Source: Blepharisma japonicum
Taxonomy: Eukaryota > Ciliophora > Heterotrichea > Heterotrichida > Blepharismidae
NCBI GenBank assembly: GCA_949751835.1
Contig: CATKHK010000020.1
Span: 186,001 to 250,000 of the forward strand
DNA length: 64,000 bases
Direction: 5' to 3'
A program made the translations under genes and the position numbers. Shown here in pieces: positions 10,791 through 23,100 of this stretch; the first letter of the stretch is position 1; each line of letters begins with the position of its first letter. The notes below the pieces were generated by a model. That model worked only from the letters and a program-made list of their open reading frames with translations, had not been told where the DNA came from and ran no database searches.

Positions 10791-12548
10791 ATGAGATTCC
10801 TAACTAACATGATATTAGAGAAATCTGAAAGGCTAAGCAGGATCTCAGAAGGTGTAAGTCTTCCATCTCATCTTATCCCAGAAGTTTCTTCAAGCTTTAA
10901 ATCCAAAATAGTAAATTTACTATCCAAACTATGAAATTTTTTGCTGCCGAAATCTGAAATTAACTCAATTACGAGATCTAGTTCATTATTTGAGTCACTT
11001 AAAAGTTTAAAATCAATAGACTTTTTCAATGAAACGATAACATCTGAGAGCGAATTTGCTATAAATGATGTTCGATCAGAGGACGAGCAAAATAAAGAAA
11101 TATATACTCAAAATTGATCAGACGAGAATGAACGTTGGAAAAGAAAGAAAAAAATATTTGATGATTTGCCTACAAAGAAAAGAAAAATCACTGAGGATAA
11201 ATCAATAAAAAACTCAATCAAGAAAGACGAGAGCATAGAAGTTAATTTTGATGTCAACACTCCTTCATGAGAAAAATTCAAAATCCCTAAAGAAGTGCTG
11301 CCTTCTTATAAAAGAGCAATTTTAGCTGCTTATACAAAACAGAATCCTTGCATAAATGCAATTTTTTCTAAAAATTTTGAGCTTGGTTTCCCAGGAAAAG
11401 TATTTAAGACAATTGACATGAGCAATGAGTCATTAGATTTGTCAGAAAACACTGATTTAACGGAAAATAAAATAAACTTCAATATTTCTGACGATCAATC
11501 TCTAGCTTTAAGCGATGACTCGCTAATAGCTACTCCATCAGATTCCCCTAAACCATCACCAAGGATTTCTCCCAGGATATCTCCAGCTCAATCTCCAAAA
11601 AACTCCACTTTACTGCTACCTCAGCCTAATACTACTAAAAATGTTACGCCAGAAAAGGCAAAAAGTCCTAATCTTGAGCTTGAAAGTCCTATAGCAATCA
11701 GGGCTGAAGCACCCAAAATATGGGGCTGGGGTAATTCTAAAAATATTGAAACCGCACAAAGCCCACAATTTGGACTGTTTTTGAAAGAAGCTGATGCACC
11801 AAAAAACATAACTTCAGATTTCCTTTCTGGGATCCCAGAAACCATTGCTGAAGAAGATGAAAAACAAGAAAGCAAAGCTGAAACTATGCAAATTTCTAAT
11901 GTAAAACATGAAGAAAGTAAAGAATTATTATTACCACCAAGTATAGCTATTCAAGGAAATAAACCTGTTTCACTATTACAAACTTCTCCTGAAGAGCCAA
12001 AAAAAGAAAACCCTGCTTTTGAAAATCCAGAAGTAAATCCTTCTCAAAATCCATTTTTGAACCCAAATGTGGTGGTAGGAGCAAAATCTCACTTTGTTTT
12101 TGGGTCAAGCTCAGCAGCACCTCCTAGTTATAAGAATCCGTTTCAAACTCCTCAGCTCTCAATTGCAGCTACAACTAATCATGCTCCTGCTGAAGATATT
12201 GATATGAAAGACTCCCCAAAACTTCAGCCCCTTTTAAGCCCTAAGCTTCAGCAGGCTCCTTTTTCTATGTTTTCATCTCCAACTTATACTTCTCCAGCAC
12301 TTTTTTCATCACCTCCATTTCCTGTTACAAATCAAATACAGTCTCCTCCTTTTCCAGTTACACCTACATTCAGTCAATCTCCACAATTTCCGACCTCCCC
12401 AGCTTCTTCTACTATAAATTTGCCTTTTAATCCTCCATTTGCAGGCACAAATTCTTTCATGCCAAGTATTGGATCCAGCACTGGCCCAACTGGAGGCTTT
12501 AGTCTTGGAATTTTGCCAGAAAATAAAAGGTCTTTAAGAAGAAAATAA
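10791..12548 (+). CDS. Pro/Ser-rich, FG-poor nucleoporin-like protein
   Basis: The protein is 585 aa from the ATG at 10791 and uses three UGA codons as Trp before the long open segment. The N-terminal 160 residues are helical and charged, with a basic cluster (RKKKIFDDLPTKKRK) that could be a nuclear localisation signal. The C-terminal 300 residues are low-complexity Ser/Pro/Gln/Asn with scattered FG-type and SPxF motifs (QFGLF, FVFGSSS, FSMFSSP, GGFSLG) and a basic tail RSLRRK. This resembles disordered basket nucleoporins of the Nup153/Nup1 kind, but FG density is low. The assignment is a suggestion from composition only. Confidence 0.7.
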
Positions 12549-12768
12549 TTAATGCACTAATTAACCTGAAACCTCTAAACTTTTATGAGATATTGATAAG
12601 CATATTTAAATAAAAAAAAATATAATTAGGTATATTCTTATAATTTATTAATGGCTAAGATGTTCTCTCAAAATTTAATATGCTATGGATTATTTTAATT
12701 TATATTTATGTAAGAACTCCTAGCAAACATTTAATAAACCACGCATAAATTGTTCAGTAATAAAAAAT

Positions 12769-13605
12769 ATGGGATCTTGTAAATCAAAGCAAAGATATAG
12801 CATAAGCTTCTCCAGAAGCAACACTAGAAAACTCACACAAACCACCCTCATATATGAAAGGCAAAATACAGTGAACACCACAATTGTACCACTAGCAACA
12901 ACAAATAAGCCTAACCGAAGGCTTCTGTTAGACTACTACGCTAATGAAAGCACGAAAATGCCGGATGAGATTAAAAAATATTACGAAGCGATATTTGCTC
13001 AAGAAGAGCTTGAGGTTCCTGACATTGACCTTGAACATGTTTCATTTGACTTGAAATCAATTTACAACTTTAAGCTGATTTTGAATTTTTTTCAAAATAT
13101 CCGAATTTTAAATCTTGGTTACACAAATATTACATCTTCAGATTTAAAGAGGATATATAAGCCTATCGAAAGTTTAGCATTATTAGAAACTTTATCACTG
13201 AAAAATAACAAAATTGACCCTTCAGGTGGGGAATATTTATACAAAATTATTAAACACCTATTTAATTTGAAAAACCTTTATTTGCACAATAATCAGATTG
13301 GATGTGAAGGACTTATTAAATTTTGTGGAGGATTGCAAAATTTGAGTAAGCTTGAAAAGCTTACACTAGATAATAATAACATCCAAAATGAGGGAGGATT
13401 TAAGCTACTAGAATCAATAAATAATTTGAAAGAGCTCACTTGTCTTGGTCTCAGCGAAAACGAATTAACGTCAGAAATCGGAAAAACGCTTATTGAAGCT
13501 GTAAAAAACTTCCCAAAGCTTACAGTCCTCCGACTTGAAAACACAAAACTGCACCCAAAGTATCTAATGATCATCGAAAATCAATTAAAACAAAAAATCA
13601 ATTAA
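12769..13605 (+). CDS. Myristoylatable leucine-rich repeat protein (RNI type)
   Basis: This is a single-exon protein of 278 aa. MGSCKSKQ at the start is a good N-myristoylation and palmitoylation signal (Gly2, Cys4). After a basic, Thr-rich linker, residues about 85-270 form ribonuclease-inhibitor type leucine-rich repeats of about 28 residues. Examples are LETLSLKNNKIDPSG, LKNLYLHNNQIGCEG, LEKLTLDNNNIQNEGG and LTCLGLSENELTS. Such repeats make protein-binding horseshoes. A membrane-anchored adaptor is likely; the partner is unknown. Confidence 0.88.
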   Translation: MGSCKSKQRYSISFSRSNTRKLTQTTLIYERQNTVNTTIVPLATTNKPNRRLLLDYYANESTKMPDEIKKYYEAIFAQEELEVPDIDLEHVSFDLKSIYNFKLILNFFQNIRILNLGYTNITSSDLKRIYKPIESLALLETLSLKNNKIDPSGGEYLYKIIKHLFNLKNLYLHNNQIGCEGLIKFCGGLQNLSKLEKLTLDNNNIQNEGGFKLLESINNLKELTCLGLSENELTSEIGKTLIEAVKNFPKLTVLRLENTKLHPKYLMIIENQLKQKIN

Positions 13606-13679
13606 AACACAACCAATTAAAAACACAGTAAATTAATTAAAACATTTTCCCATAAATTTTTCAATTAAAATTAATTAAA

Positions 13680-14147
13680 ATGCAAAGAACTGCTTATCAT
13701 GATGTTATGCCGAAAACCCTTTATTATAGAACTAACGGCACAGGCCGCGACACTTATATTGCATATGATAACGGAGGTGTATTTCAGTCTACTTCAAAAT
13801 ATCCGAACAGCCAAACAGGAAAATATTGAGTACGTCCAAAATCTTCATATTCACGACCTTCTGCAAAGTCGTTAAGATATTCTTCAGATGGGTCTGGAAG
13901 AGATAGTTATGTAAAGTATGGGGATGGAGGGCTCCATGCTGCAAGCACGCCCAGAGACTCTTTGTCTTCTTTTAGAGAAAGCTTGAGGAGCAACGATGCC
14001 ATCACGATGAGAAAAACGATTTCTGACCCTTTTTCGTGGGCGCAGCTGACTTGGAGCGATAATAGAACAAGAAGTATCAGCAGAGAGAAGAAAAGAAAGG
14101 TTCAAGATTGCGTTGAGAGACTTTACTATACTAAAAGAAGTCGCTAA
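13680..14147 (+). CDS. Basic protein with two GRD[ST]Y[IV] motifs
   Basis: The protein is 155 aa from the ATG at 13680, with one UGA as Trp (GKYWVRPKSS). Two similar segments, YYRTNGTGRDTYIAYDNGGV and SSDGSGRDSYVKYGDGGL, suggest an internal duplication of a Gly-Arg-Asp-Ser/Thr-Tyr element. The C-terminus is strongly basic (SREKKRKVQDCVERLYYTKRSR begins there). Small Tyr/Gly/Arg-rich proteins of this look are found among axonemal microtubule inner proteins, but I cannot name a family. It follows the LRR gene by 74 bp on the same strand. Confidence 0.75.
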
Positions 14148-14358
14148 CTTATAAAATTTTCAAGATGGATGCGTTTTCTCGAATTTAAGTTCTTTCTATG
14201 TGGTAATAAATTGATATAATATGCATTATTTTTGCTATTCAAATAAAAGCACAGAGATAAATTATCATTTAGAATTTATCAATAGATCCTTTATATAATC
14301 TATATTATTTTAATAACAAAAATTACTGCAGTTTTACGCTGTTAAAATAAAAAAAGAG

Positions 14359-14601
14359 ATGTCTGAGAAAGCATTTAAAGGATTTACTTATGGAAAAGTT
14401 AAGGAAAAAAGTAACCAACCCAAAGTTCAGCTAGAGTTTATGAACTTGCTGCTTGAAATAGTTAGTAAATCACCACAAAAGATTTCACTGAATATCCCAG
14501 AAACTATTATTTATGGTTATGGAAACCCTGACCCACACATGATTTTTACAAATGACTTAGGCCATTTGATATCTACCAAAGCTTCTAAAACCAGCTTGTA
14601 A
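14359..14601 (+). CDS. Small hypothetical protein, 80 aa
   Basis: This is a single-exon ORF from ATG to TAA (MSEKAFKGFTYGKVKEKS) sitting alone between two same-strand genes, with about 210 bp upstream. The composition is balanced and looks folded (FMNLLLEIVSK, NIPETIIYGYG). No signal peptide, membrane segment or known motif is seen. Amino-acid composition and an AT-rich flank with little coding signal around it support a real small gene. Confidence 0.6.
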   Translation: MSEKAFKGFTYGKVKEKSNQPKVQLEFMNLLLEIVSKSPQKISLNIPETIIYGYGNPDPHMIFTNDLGHLISTKASKTSL

Positions 14602-14697
14602 TTTTTATTCAGAATTCATCGATTTTTTAAAAGATGCTACTATATGAAAAGAAACCCTTTTCCGGCTATAATATATAAATATGATAAAGGGAGTTTA

Positions 14698-15699
14698 ATG
14701 GATTCCTGCAAAACAATGATGAGTGCTAAAGAAGGTCTCAAACTGTGAAAATCAAAAATAGCAGCAGAAGAGCCAGTTTTAATTCAAAGATATATACCAC
14801 CTTGCTCATTGTATGCATCTAAAGTTCGGGTATTTTATGCTCCTGCAAAAGGAGTTGTGCAATGTAAGTTAATGAGGAATCGGGTCAGCATTAATGGAGA
14901 AGTGCTTAATAGCATGAGTGGGACACCAAAGAGTAAAAGAGTCATAGTTTTTGAGGATGAAAATCGACAATCTGTTTCCAGTGATGATAAATTTTTAGTT
15001 AAAAAATCAGAATTTTTAGCTTGTGATGAATCGGAGATTCCTTCTAATTCTTCGATAAACAGCCAATTAGAGTCTTTAAAAACGATAATTGAAAAAGCAA
15101 ATTTGTATGGGAAAATTAACGTTTTGGAGATATTGGCTGATTTTATTCAAGACTGCGACGAAAATTGGCATTTTATCAATATGATTGGAGTCAAGACTGA
15201 AAAATTGATATCAAGAATCAGTCCTGCATTTTACAGAGAAAATAAGCATTCTAAGTCACTAAGCATAGAAACTCCAACAAAATATCCACTTCCTGCAAAA
15301 GCTTCCTCTCCTTTAATTATCCTCAATTCTTCTCCACCCACAAAACCAGCAGGGGTTCGAATAAATCAAAATTTATCGTTAATCGCCAAACGCCGATCTT
15401 TAATGACTAACCCTTCATTTGCGAATTATAAGAGATCTCCCGAAAGTACACCTATAGCAAAAAAGAGAAAGTCCCACAGCTTTTCCAATATTTCTGCTGA
15501 AATTATCAAAGAAAGTTTGCTTCAGAAAAGCAGCGTATCAGTGCTAAAAAATGAAATTATTAAAGATTTATCTTTCATCTCAAAAAATAGGTCTTTTTCC
15601 TGTTTGCCATCAAAAAACAGAAAGCAAGCGTGCCGAAATGCTATTGTTAAATCTCATATGACTCGGACTCTTCATAAAAGCTTTGAAGCTCTTTGTTAA
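14698..15699 (+). CDS. Hypothetical protein, 333 aa, Ser/Lys-rich C-terminus
   Basis: The gene is read from the ATG at 14698 (MDSCKTMMSAKEG), with one UGA as Trp. An in-frame ATG at 14644 would add 18 residues. I prefer the later one because a TATA-like run (AATATATAAAT) lies between them, but the choice is uncertain. The first half looks ordered (VLEILADFIQDCDENWHF). The second half is Ser/Lys/Arg-rich with nuclear-localisation-like clusters (PIAKKRKSHS, KNRKQACRN). No family is recognised. Confidence 0.75.
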
Positions 15700-15795
15700 T
15701 TTGTTTTATATTATATGAGCTTAAATGGCACTTTTCTTTGGAATTATTGTAATTATAAAATGAATCTAATTAATGCAGAGACTGCAAAATAAAAT

Positions 15796-16980
15796 ATGGA
15801 GTATGGACCAGCAAAACAGCTCAAGCAACCTCCCAACCTGCTTGATTTTTCAAGAAATAATGAAAGGCAGTTCTCTTTAAGTGTTTTTAAATACCCTACT
15901 ACATTTTCTCAAGCAATTTCGCTGTCTCCAAATACATATTCTTCTGCATCAAGTCCTATAAGTAAATCAAGTCACAAAAGAAATCTCAGCGATTTTAGCA
16001 CTGCTTTTTCTCAAAATGAAGTAGATCCACCTGTTAAAGATATAAATCAAATTATAGAGGATTGTGATAAAATGCAGCATACACTTGTAGCGACTTGATC
16101 TGACTTGAAAAACTCATTTCATATCAGGAGCAATAGCCTAGGTGAAATAAAATTTGATAAAAATTTAATAATTGATCCAGAATTGGCCAAAGCTAAGAAA
16201 AAATTCATGGCAATTAGGCAAGGAGTTACAGATCCAAGCAATGAAATGATAAGAAAAGTCAAATCAATATTATCAGTTTCAAATTTAACTACAGAGAATA
16301 AAATCGCTGAATTAACTCCTAGACATTACTTAACTCGAGATGATTTATCAAACCTGACTACAGCAAAATTGATTTCAACAAATAAAAGGCAGTTTGGAAA
16401 ACCTTTTGAAAAAGGCGTCAAAATGACCAGCACAAATCACTCTTCTTCTCCAAGAAAAATTCCTATTAATAATATTTCACCTGAGCTAACAGTGATGGAA
16501 GACATAAAGTTGTATAAGAAACAAGAAAACTTTAAGCATCTTGATATAAAAGAAATTAAACTGATTAGGCCTGAAACCGTTGTAGAAAAAACAGATGATA
16601 TTGTACTTTATAAGTCTGATAAAGCCGCAGCTCTGTATAAATATGAAGTCGATAAAATTTTACAAGAAACGCCGAATATTCCTAATGAAATAAATAAAAG
16701 CAAACAAAAAACAGTCAAAATGAATATTAATAATAATGAAGAGTTATTAAATAACTTCGAAGTCACAAAAAGTAAAACTTTAAATCCTAAAAATAAAACA
16801 AGCACACGACAACTCAAAAGGGTTAGCCATATGACTGTAAAACTTACAAGCAGAAAAATTATAGATGATAACATCTTTCAAGATATAAGGAAAAAATATA
16901 GCGAAGATATCGAAACGAAGAAAAAAATTCATCAACTATCCAAACGAAATACCCATCACTTAAGAACCTCAACTCTTTAA
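15796..16980 (+). CDS. Hypothetical disordered protein, 394 aa
   Basis: The gene runs from the ATG at 15796 (MEYGPAKQLKQPP) to a TAA, with one UGA as Trp (VATWSDLK). The N-terminal 80 residues are Ser-rich, and the rest is Lys/Asn-rich with short amphipathic helices. One stretch (IEDCDKMQHTLVATWSDL) looks structured. There is no catalytic motif, membrane span or coiled coil of any length. Convergent with the next gene, 29 bp away. Confidence 0.75.
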
Positions 16981-17009
16981 TTTTTTCTCTATTTAAAAAT
17001 AATTTTTAC

Positions 17010-18611
17010 TTATTTCCCTTTTTTCTTGGCTTCAGCTTTTCTCTTTTCAGCAGCAATTCTTGCTTCCTCTTCTTCCTGCTGTCTAAACCTTATTTCTTTT
17101 CTCATTCTAATCATATTTTCTTTAGCTTGATTCAAAAAATCATCGCCAAGTTCCAAATTTTGTGCCTGCTTCACTAGCGCATCAAGTGCATTTACCTGTG
17201 CAATTAAAGCAGGCAGCTGTGCAGCCCATTCAGGGATATTGAACTTTGGTTCTTTCTTCTTCTTTTTTGGAGGTTCTTTTTTTTCTTCAACTTTCTTTAT
17301 AGGTGCTCTTTTCCTTGGATCCTGCACAACAGGTTCTGGATATTCCCTCATAGGGTAGTCTAAAAAGGTCCTTAATATTTGGTGGGCATGAATATTTTCT
17401 TTCATACGGTTTGTTAAATCTGCAGCCCGATCTCTATATTCAGCAGCCACGCTATTTTCTTCTGCTTTATTATTCAAAGTTTCTAAAATAGCTACAGCTT
17501 CATCAGTAGCATTTGCAAGAGAAGTAATAGCAGTTTGGTGCCTTAAGTTTCTTTCTGCCATCAATCTGTCACTTTCTGCTTTAGCTCTATCTATAATTCT
17601 TTGATCTACAGCAACTCCTCTGTTAGCAGCATCTTCTATCATTTGTCCAATTAAATATACACTTTTTTGGATGGTTTTATAGTTTTCGACATAACTTAGG
17701 CTTCCCAAAAATTTTTGGATTTCTCCTTCTGTTCTTAATCTTTCATGCTCAACTTTTGCCTTGTGAAGAAGCTTAACATCGATATCATATTTCCCATTTT
17801 CTATATCTTTTTGGACTCTATCAACTTGGTCGAATAAATTTGAGTCTATTGCGTCATTTAATTCAAGCTCTTTTTGTTCAATTTGATTGTGGCAGTCTGT
17901 GCAGCGACATACTGGCCGCTCTTCTTCTTTGCTTTCATTTGTTAAATAAAGCCAAGTAGAGACCTTACAGTTGGCACAATAATACTTTTTGCAAACTTGG
18001 CATAAGTAACGATTGTTGTGAATGTCAAAAATTGATGAACATTTTTTGCATTTTTTAGCTTTGACTGCTAAATTTATCATTTCTTTTAAATGAGGATCTG
18101 AAGTTAGGTGAATCGGCATATGGCCTCTTGAATTTTTGTGCTCAGCACTGACACCAAAAGCTAAAAATGTTTCCAGAATATCACTTCTACCTCCAGCTAC
18201 AGCTTGATGAATACAATTATTTCCAAATTTATCTAGATCTAAAGGAGAAAATCCTTTTCTCATTAGAAGTCAAACTGTTTGAATGTGGCCGTTGAATGAA
18301 GCCCAATGGAGAGGACTTGTGCTGCCTACACTTTCTTCTTCTTCACTTTGTTGGGGCTGGTGAATTGTGGCACCACTTTCAAGAAGGACTGAAACGATTT
18401 CAGTGAATCCTTGTGAAGAAGCCCACATAAGTGGGTTTCATTGCTTTTTATCGAGATAATTAGGGTCTGCTTTTCTTTTTAAAAGTGAAATAACTGATGC
18501 ATAATCTCCATTCGCTGAAGCTTTTATTAAAGCTTTTCCTAATTCATCAGGGTCTTCTTGGACCTCTTCTTCTTCATATTGGCTTCCTTCATAGTCTTTG
18601 CTTTCTTCCAT
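17010..18611 (-). CDS. Ankyrin-repeat, FYVE-like zinc-finger, coiled-coil protein
   Basis: The protein is 533 aa from the ATG at 18611, with two UGA codons as Trp (KKQWNPLMWAS, QTVWLLMRKG), both at positions typical of ankyrin helices. About four ankyrin repeats span residues 25-175 (NPLMWASSQGFTEIVSVLLE, SPLHWASFNGHIQTVWLL, NNCIHQAVAGGRSDIL). A FYVE-related finger follows at about 188-240, with cysteines in CKKCS, CQVCKKYYCANC and CRCTDC. The classic RHHCR basic patch is absent, so phosphoinositide binding is not certain. The second half is a long alpha-helical region ending in KRKAEAKKKGK. This layout resembles ANKFY/ANKRD-type endosomal adaptors. I infer an endomembrane adaptor. Confidence 0.88.
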
Positions 18612-18930
18612 TTAAGTTAATAGGGATAACTGCTAATAATTATTTTGGTGAAGTGTTAGGGAAGAACAGAAAAATAACTTTTTATCTAAATAATAAATTA
18701 AATTTATCTAAATAATAAATTAAATTTTTGTGAATTTATTTTAGATTATTAAATTAAATTTTTTCAAAATTTATTATAAATTATTCAAATATCATTATAA
18801 TTGATGTATAGCTTGAAAATAATAGTTATTAAGAACTACACCTTAATTATATTTTATGCACTATTAAATTTTAACATTAATTTTAATATTAATTTTAAAG
18901 TAATGTCTAATTAAAAGTATCATCTAATAA
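18612..18930. other. AT-rich gap with short tandem duplication
   Basis: This stretch of about 320 bp is very AT-rich and lies between a minus-strand gene start and a disrupted plus-strand gene. It contains a perfect 22-bp direct duplication near its 5' part and nothing else I can name. Confidence 0.45.
18681..18724. repeat. Perfect 22-bp tandem duplication
   Basis: The unit, starting TTTATCTAAATAATAAATTA, occurs twice head to tail without mismatch. It is AT-rich and looks like a slippage or local duplication product. Confidence 0.8.
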
Positions 18931-20092
18931 AATCTGTTGGTGGAAGAGAATAAAAACGCCCTATTCAGGGTACTCTCCAAAGCTTTAAGTACTAATATCC
19001 ACAAGCCAAGCATGTACTTAGAAAACTTCCAGCATCTTCTTCATGAACTTCTCTCAAAAGATTAGCGTATGCTTGCATTTGACTTTTTATCCACTATAAC
19101 CGCAGCCACTCCCCGCAATGAGTATATTGATGCTGTTTTATTCGCAGCAAGGTTTCTTCTTGGCAGCCAGCTTATAAATAAATGTTATATTTTCCTAAAA
19201 ATTTGCCAAAACCACTTAGATAAAGTATATGGAGAGTCTATAGATTATTCATTAGTAGAAGAAATTGATAGCATGTTTTATTTAACAGGTCAATGCAATG
19301 AAGCAATTAAATGGTATGAGAAACTCATGGACATGAATGAAGCTCCAGAAAGCAAAATGTATTTTAATATTGGAATGTGCTATCAAGTCATGGGGAATGT
19401 TTTTCAAGCTATTGAAGCTTATTTAAAGAGTACTCTTGCAGATTCTAGGTTTACGAAATCATGGGTAAATTTGGGAAACTGCTATTTACAGGTTGGAAAA
19501 GGGGACAAAGCTATATCTTCCTTTCAAAATTTACCATTGTCAGCTGAAAGTTTAGCGTGCATAGGAAATGCTTACTTTAAAATGGAGAATTTTGAGGAAG
19601 CAATTGCTTATTATTTAAGAGCCATCGAAATTAAAGAAGAGCCAGGAACTTATAATAATCTTAGAGCGCGTTGAAAAAGGTGGGGTTTTTAGAAGATGCT
19701 AGTTACGCATTTAATGATTCTTTAGCGTAACAGCCAAATGCAGATGCAGGGACAAATTTATTAATATTATATATTGAGACCGGGAAATTTAATGAAGCAA
19801 ATTCACTTTTCAGACTTATTGCAAGGATTTTGCCAGCAAATGAATCAAAAACGATCTCAAAAATACTTGACGAAAGAAGACCAAGTGTAGAAAGAAGAAG
19901 AAGAACAATGCTTGTTAACAAAGTCGGAAAGGGTTATTAGGTAATCTATTGGCCCCAGATATGAACAGAAAGCCAATGGCAATGAGCCAGTTAAATCAAT
20001 CTTTAAGCCCTAGGAATTTTTTATCTCCTAGAGCTCCGAAATCCCCAAAGGTGAATATCTTTGGTAACGCTCTTAGTAAAATTAAAAAATAG
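18931..20092 (+). pseudogene. Disrupted TPR-repeat protein gene
   Basis: The codons read as a TPR protein: SMFYLTGQCNEAIKWYEKLM, MYFNIGMCYQVMGNVFQAIE, SWVNLGNCYLQVGKGDKAI, ACIGNAYFKMENFEEAIAYY. The frame does not hold. Coding-like sequence from 18931 has no ATG before a stop at 19063-19065 (TAG), after which an ATG follows at 19069. The frame shifts near 19664 (two extra bases around CTTAGAGCGCG). A TAA lies at 19728-19730 and a second shift near 19935. The tail then reads on to a TAG at 20092 (SPRNFLSPRAPKSPKVNIFG). No 15- or 16-nt GT-AG intron explains any break. A young pseudogene, or base-calling indels, are the simplest readings. The longest intact part is 19069-19674. Confidence 0.7.
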
Positions 20093-20146
20093 CGGCTTTT
20101 ATTAAATTATTTGATTAATAATTTAAATTTGATAGATACAGTTAAC

Positions 20147-23100
20147 TTATACAAAACTGTCATCTGGAATCACATACTCTTTCGTAAAAATAGGGATTCT
20201 CAAGTCTTCATACTTAAGAAAGTCCAAAGGAAACTCCACTAAAAATCCTTTTATCACATCTTTAAATTCAGGGTACTTTTCTGGGTGAGCTTCGTTCTCA
20301 AAATCAGGAATTTCAGCTATTGAGGTAATATAATCATCAGGATAGCATCTAAATAATTCCCTATATAGATTTGTGTTTCTGGCAGCTGTTGATATTCATT
20401 CATTTGTAAATTGATCTGACAGTGGATCTCTTAATAGCTCTTCGCTATCTACCCCAAGATGCTCTTTAAATATAGAAGTTCTTAAGGTATATGCAAACTG
20501 GGAAACAGCTCTTGGTTTCCCTGCCAAAGTGCTTTGGATTTTGGTTTTATCAGTCACAATCATAGCGATCTCAGAATCATGATTTCCTAGTTGGCTTCTG
20601 TCATTTATATTAGCGCTTCCCATCAGGACAATATCATCATCAACAATCATAAGTTTGCTGTGGACATATACAATTTCAGTAACTGGCCTATCTCCAAGGA
20701 CTGCATGAGCTCTTAGCCCATAAAATCTAATATAATCAGCTGGGTCTGAGATGTTTGGATCTCTTTTTAGCTGCTCATATATAGAATTTTGGCCTCTACA
20801 AATAGTTTGATATTCCCAATGCAGCTGCACCCTTAGCACAGAAGCTGAAGAGTCGTCAACTGCGCCTTCAAATCCAGGCAATAAAGGTAAAACAACAATT
20901 ACTTTAAAAGGCTCCTTCTTATCAGCAGCAATTTTAATTCGTTCAACCAAAGCTTGTGCTATTTGATTTTTCACAGTTTCTCCCGCGGTGCTGGAAATAA
21001 AAAATTGGTTTTCTATATAAATAAAATGATCAGCTTGATCTATAAGATTCAAATAAGCAGTATGAATAGAATGTTCCGTTTCTTCAAGCCCTAATGATCA
21101 CAGTCCAGCACTTCTTAGCAATTGGCAATCACATGTCCCAGTTTGTCCTAATTCTTTAATTTTAGGTAAAAGCAGCATTTTTGAGAAATTTTCGTCCCCT
21201 TCAATTTGTCCATCTTCAATTTCTTTCATCATTTTTTCTTCATCAGCCATTTCAATTTTTTCTCTTTGTCTGCGTAGGAACTCAAAATCAATGTTATGGA
21301 CTGTGCTTCTTCTTTTCAATACAGTAGGGGTCTCATTATCAATATCTATATTTGGCGATACACTATCTGCTTTTGCGCCTTCTGTCGTTTTCATTTTTTT
21401 AAGTACTTCTTTTTTCTCAACTGCGACTGCAGCTCCTGGATTTAATTCTGAGTTCATTTCCATTCTTTGATTTAAAAACTCTACGTTTATTCTTTTCCCG
21501 TTAACATTAAAAGAACTTCTTCTATGTGAAGCTCTTCTGTTTTCTGCAATTTCTCTAAATGTCTCTACAGCTAGAGACAATTTCTTCTCACGAAGCACTA
21601 TGACAGGCTTTTTTGTTTCTTCTTCTCCTTCTGATGAGCAACTTGAAGCTGACTCAGAATCCGATTCTTTGCCATGCTCATTAATAACAGAAGAATGGGT
21701 TGGCTGCAATAAATTTTTATTTTTATGATACCCAGTTGTTATATCAGTCATAACGTGGTTTCAGAGCTCAATAAAATGGAGGCCTACATCTGCAGCTGAT
21801 TTTCCAACAACTCGAAGTGCTACATCATGCCATGGCATCCTTGGATTTATTTCTCGATTTATCAAATCTCTATTCCAGTTCTGAACCTCGTAAAAATCAG
21901 AAATCCTAGCATTGGAATAGTCAATTCCGTTAAAAATATGTTCATGGTCAACTAAAGGATGTTTATTTGTGTCATATCGTCCATAGCATAAATCTAGTCC
22001 TCCCATAAAGGCAATTTCTTGGTCAATACACACAATTTTTTCATGATGAGATCACAAAAATTCGCCACCTACAACAGATCTATGTGGATGTCTGATAACT
22101 TTTATATTTGGATTTCTCTGTAAAAGGGTTGTTTTTGTATACATAGAATTCAGCGTCAATGCAAAGGTTACTTCTTTATACACATGAATAAACACAGAAA
22201 CGCCTCTATCAGCAAGCAGTCCTAATATTTCAACCACTTTTGACTTTTCGTGTTTCTTGGCAGGTCTTTTTAAATACAAATCAGGACTAAGCCACCAATC
22301 AGAGATAAAAACTTCACGCTTTGCTCTTTTTAAATACTCAAAAACTTCATTAAAATAAGTTTTTCCATCCACATATCACGTTACCTCATTTTGTTCTCTT
22401 AATGGAAATGACGAATCGAACCTCTGTTCAGAGCGGTTCCATTCAGATTCATTATAAGCTGTAATAATTGCTTTTACTCATTCATCTCTTTTCAAAGGAG
22501 ATCCAGCTCTAAATATGAAGGTTCTTCTCAGTGTAATTATTTTTACACCGTCTTCATACCCTGTGTCTTTTTCTCCATAAAGCACTTCAAATCTGCCTTT
22601 AAACATCAAGACTTCGTTTAAAGAGCTTTTTGTGTTGGTTTTTAAGTAGCCGACCATATCATTTCGGATTATCATTCAGCGCTTTTGTAGCCTTTTGCAG
22701 TATTTCGCACAGTTGAAGATTCGGCGTTCGTTACCGATCTGTCCTCCTGTTCTTTTGAAGACGTATCCTTCTTTTCACTTTTGTTTGACTCCTTCGAAGG
22801 AAAGAGAGCTGACTTCAAAAAATTCCCAAAATTTGGGGTTGCTGATTGTGTCTCGTTGTTGTGAAAGGTCTTTTAAGTATCCTTCGAGCCTTTCTAATTG
22901 TTCTTCTAATGGTTCTCTAGAAAAATTTTCTATATTTGGAAGTCTAGGCACAGACGCTAAGTTCCCTTTCTGCATTTCTTTTAGCAGATTTTGATGAAGA
23001 TCTTGGAATTCTTGGATGCATCGATTGATGGTCCACTCATAAACAGGAGTATCTTTCCTTTTTTGGTATTTGATTTTAAATGAATAATTTAAGTGCTTGC

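Noticed and set aside
19063-19065. UAG as glutamine (textbook Blepharisma code)
   Set aside because: The only in-frame UAG codons lie in disrupted genes. Intact genes have none over roughly 14,000 codons.
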